Source of the DNA: Sphingobacterium arenae | Lineage (GTDB): Bacteria; Bacteroidota; Bacteroidia; Sphingobacteriales; Sphingobacteriaceae | DNA: 61,124 nt | Reading direction: 5' to 3' | NCBI RefSeq assembly: GCF_014692505.1 | Contig: NZ_JACNYK010000010.1 | Coordinates: forward strand, 1-61,124 | Shown here: piece by piece, positions 58,971 through 61,124 of the stretch | Layout: every line of letters begins with the position of its first letter | How positions within the stretch are numbered: position 1 is the stretch's first letter | Notes under the pieces: generated by a model | What the model saw: only the letters and a program-made list of their open reading frames with translations | Database searches by the model: none | Told to the model about the DNA's origin: nothing | Translations under genes and position numbers: made by a program

Positions 58971-59585
58971 ATGTATAAAAATTTAGCTGAAACCATAAAG
59001 GGAATTATTGACGTCCAAACCGTAAGCGAGGAACGCAAAACGACACTTCAACCGTTGATGGACTTTGTACAGCAAAAGGCGAACAGCGGAGCAGATATAA
59101 ATCTCAATTTTATCTGTACCCATAATTCACGTAGAAGCCATTTAGCACAGGTATGGGCGCAGGTGGCAAGTGCATACTTCAATACCCCGAACGTGCATTG
59201 CTATTCGGGCGGTACGGAAGAAACAGCACTGTTCCCGAAAGTAGCCGAAACATTGACCAATCAAGGTCTTCATATTTTCAAAATTGCGGAAACCAATAAC
59301 CCCGTATATGCCATAAAATACAGCAATGATACACCTCCCATCATAGGTTTCTCAAAAAAATACGATGACCCATTTAATGCTTCGTCGTCATTTGCAGCGA
59401 TTATGACCTGTTCGCAAGCAGACGGCGGATGTCCTTTTATTACGGGCGCGGAAAAGCGAATACCTATTACATTTGAAGACCCCAAGATTTCGGACGGCTC
59501 ACCTGAACAGGCACGGGTATATACCGAACGGAGTTTGCAGATCGCGCAGGAGATGTTCTATGTTTTTTCAATGATTAAAAGTTAG
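58971..59585 (+). CDS. arsC: Arsenate reductase-like phosphatase fold, arsenic operon 2
   Basis: 204 residues. The catalytic loop CTHNSRRS and the CSQADGGC pair are as in the first copy. The differences are spread through the chain (for example DMQQKANSGADINL-type changes near 35), so this is an older duplicate than the 453-bp fragment at 14389. Gene order and the 3-bp gap to the ACR3 gene are the same as in operon 1. Confidence 0.85.
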   Translation: MYKNLAETIKGIIDVQTVSEERKTTLQPLMDFVQQKANSGADINLNFICTHNSRRSHLAQVWAQVASAYFNTPNVHCYSGGTEETALFPKVAETLTNQGLHIFKIAETNNPVYAIKYSNDTPPIIGFSKKYDDPFNASSSFAAIMTCSQADGGCPFITGAEKRIPITFEDPKISDGSPEQARVYTERSLQIAQEMFYVFSMIKS

Positions 59586-59588
59586 CCG

Positions 59589-60620
59589 ATGCAACCGAAA
59601 TTAAAATTTCTTGACCGTTACCTTACCCTATGGATATTCCTTGCCATGGCGATAGGTGTAGGATTAGGGCATTTCTTTCCGAGCATTTCCAGTGTTACCG
59701 ATGCCCTATCCGTAGGCACGACCAATATTCCTTTGGCAGTAGGCCTTATATTAATGATGTACCCACCGTTAGCTAAAGTGGATTATTCACTGTTACCCAG
59801 GGCATTTAAGGACACCAAAGTAATCGGTATATCTTTATTGCTGAATTGGGTTATTGGTACGGTACTGATGTTTGGTTTAGCTGTTCTGTTCTTACGGAAT
59901 GAACCCGACTATATGACAGGTCTGATACTTATTGGTTTGGCAAGGTGTATCGCCATGGTTATAGTATGGAGTGACTTGGCGAAAGGGAACAGGGAATATA
60001 CAGCGTTATTGGTCGCACTGAACAGTATCTTTCAGATAATAAGTTACAGCTTCTTTGTCTGGCTGTTCATCAACGTATTGCCGACTAAATTGGGTTTAGC
60101 TAACTTCAATGTTAGCGTATCCATGAAAGATGTAACCGAAAGTGTGTTGATATACTTAGGTATTCCTTTTTTCGCAGGTTTTATAAGCCGCTATGTACTT
60201 GTAAAATCAAAAGGAATAGCATGGTATAATCGAAAATTCGTACCCAAAATATCGCCTCTTACATTGTATGCTTTATTGTTTACTATCGTATTAATGTTCA
60301 GTTTGAAAGGCGATAAAATATTGGAATTACCGATGGATGTGGTAAAAGTAGCCATACCGTTAATCATCTATTTTATACTGATGTTTTTCGTGAGTTTCTT
60401 TGTGAGCAAATCCATGAATATTCCCTACGACAAGAATGCGTCCATCGCATTTACCGCCACAGGAAACAATTTTGAATTGGCGATAGCCGTTGCAATAGCC
60501 ATTTTTGGTATCCATTCGCCTCAGGCATTTGTGGGCGTTATCGGCCCATTAGTGGAAGTGCCGGTATTAATACTGTTGATAAAGGCTAGTTTATGGTTGA
60601 AAAAAAGGAATTATAAGTAA
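59589..60620 (+). CDS. acr3: ACR3 family arsenite efflux permease, arsenic operon 2
   Basis: 343 residues, ten membrane helices. The catalytic Cys lies in LARCIAMVIVWSDLAKG; the last helix ends KASLWLKKRNYK, five residues shorter than copy 1. Substitutions relative to copy 1 are mostly conservative in the membrane helices (AIGVGLGHFF for ATGIGLGHFF). Both permeases are expected to be active. Confidence 0.95.
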   Translation: MQPKLKFLDRYLTLWIFLAMAIGVGLGHFFPSISSVTDALSVGTTNIPLAVGLILMMYPPLAKVDYSLLPRAFKDTKVIGISLLLNWVIGTVLMFGLAVLFLRNEPDYMTGLILIGLARCIAMVIVWSDLAKGNREYTALLVALNSIFQIISYSFFVWLFINVLPTKLGLANFNVSVSMKDVTESVLIYLGIPFFAGFISRYVLVKSKGIAWYNRKFVPKISPLTLYALLFTIVLMFSLKGDKILELPMDVVKVAIPLIIYFILMFFVSFFVSKSMNIPYDKNASIAFTATGNNFELAIAVAIAIFGIHSPQAFVGVIGPLVEVPVLILLIKASLWLKKRNYK

Positions 60621-60814
60621 ATATCTTTTGAGGAGGGGGTGTAGAGCTCAAACAGCAGGTAACAGCTTGCCGTTATTTGAAGACATAGACCGAAGGTAGG
60701 GAGTAATTTAATATCGGTTTAATGTTCGAAATGCTTAGATTTGTTCACAATATATTTATGGGCTGATATAATTTTGATACACAGCTACCCAATAAATAAT
60801 TGATGACCAAATAA

Positions 60815-61021
60815 ATGAAGAAACAGGTTCTATTTTTAATTCTATTATTATTTACGCTTAAGGCAATCGCTGGTGATGGCCGGAAGCAAGAGGTTGATTC
60901 AATCTTGAGTAAAGCAAAAGAATTCGAGAGTAATGGTGAATTTTTGTCGCAGCTGGAAACTGCTTTAAATGCTCTGGCTCTGTCCAATGTGCACAACTTG
61001 TACGTCTTCAAACTAAATTAG
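60815..61021 (+). pseudogene. Start of an exported TPR-type (sensor-like) protein cut by the terminal repeat
   Basis: 68 codons. A signal peptide (KKQVLFLILLLFTLKAIA) is followed by QEVDSILSKAKEFESNGEFL and LETALNALALSN, which suits the first TPR repeat of a sensor kinase. The last six or seven residues (YVFKLN end) come from the terminal repeat, so the gene is interrupted at about 60998. Confidence 0.55.
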
Positions 61022-61123
61022 ACACATTAGGATGGAACCTTAAGGAGACTTTCGAGTTATAAATTTATTAATTTTTGTTGATTATACAATTGTCTTCTTT
61101 TATTCAGAGAATCGATTTTTACC
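60998..61123. repeat. Right terminal inverted repeat
   Basis: Inverted copy of bases 1-126. It interrupts the TPR-type gene that starts at 60815. One further base (61124) extends the element beyond the left copy. Confidence 0.85.
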
Positions 61124-61124
61124 T

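Noticed and set aside
1..61124. tRNA, rRNA or CRISPR features
   Set aside because: I found no cloverleaf-like sequences, rRNA segments or regularly spaced repeats while reading both strands.

Overview
The window reads as accessory DNA from a Bacteroidota bacterium of the Sphingobacteriaceae type (Sphingobacterium, Pedobacter, Olivibacter or a close relative). The evidence is a SusC/SusD pair, an RNA polymerase promoter element of the TTTG / TAnnTTTG kind, AT-rich leaders with few Shine-Dalgarno sites, many small lipoproteins, a TPR-sensor histidine kinase with a NarL-type partner, and ACR3-type arsenic operons with a DUF6428-like gene. The genus is an inference. The first and last 126 bases are inverted copies of each other and each cuts into a gene, so the window looks like a contig bounded by two opposite copies of one repeat element.

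Region 1-11 kb (mostly minus strand) is a mosaic. It holds three copies of a small module: a 40-residue peptide gene, a conserved hairpin, then a gene for an LpxL/HtrB-like acyltransferase. The acyltransferase is complete in copy 1, truncated in copy 2 and a stub in copy 3. Between the copies lie an ECF sigma/anti-sigma pair with a serine hydrolase, an Rpn-family nuclease, a DUF6934-like gene with a tiny partner, and remnants of defence genes (the end of a DUF4011/DUF3320 helicase, a SIR2-like fragment, an AbiE-like fragment).

Region 11-31 kb carries small lipoproteins and membrane proteins of unknown function. It also has a 453-bp piece of an arsenic operon pasted between two unrelated genes, a glutathione-synthetase-like ATP-grasp gene divergent from an acidic Pro/Asp repeat protein, and an orphan response regulator. 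A LysR-MdaB-YgiN-aldo/keto reductase quinone/redox locus, a WG-repeat lipoprotein and a two-component system follow.

Region 31-45 kb has an AraC regulator facing a TonB-dependent receptor, then arsenic operon 1 (arsR, DUF6428, arsC-like, ACR3). After these come a second copy of the acidic repeat protein and a redox/stress operon (spondin-domain lipoprotein, carboxymuconolactone-decarboxylase-like protein, peroxiredoxin-like protein, thioredoxin, AraC regulator, second CMD protein).

Region 45-55 kb is a small polysaccharide-utilisation locus: SusD, SusC, GH29 alpha-L-fucosidase, a fucose/rhamnose mutarotase, an AraC regulator and a rhamnogalacturonan-acetylesterase-like SGNH hydrolase. Region 55-61 kb has the broken start of a DUF4011 helicase, a GNAT acetyltransferase, an exported metallo-beta-lactamase/rhodanese protein, and arsenic operon 2. 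It ends with a sensor-like gene cut off by the terminal repeat.

The best candidate for an undescribed system is the repeated peptide-hairpin-acyltransferase module. It has the layout of a modified-peptide (RiPP-like) operon, and its intact copy is followed by a gene for a 200-residue coiled-coil protein. A fragment of a paralogue of that protein also lies directly after the ATP-grasp gene, which is itself divergent from a possible acidic-repeat substrate. Both proposals are inference from layout and conservation.
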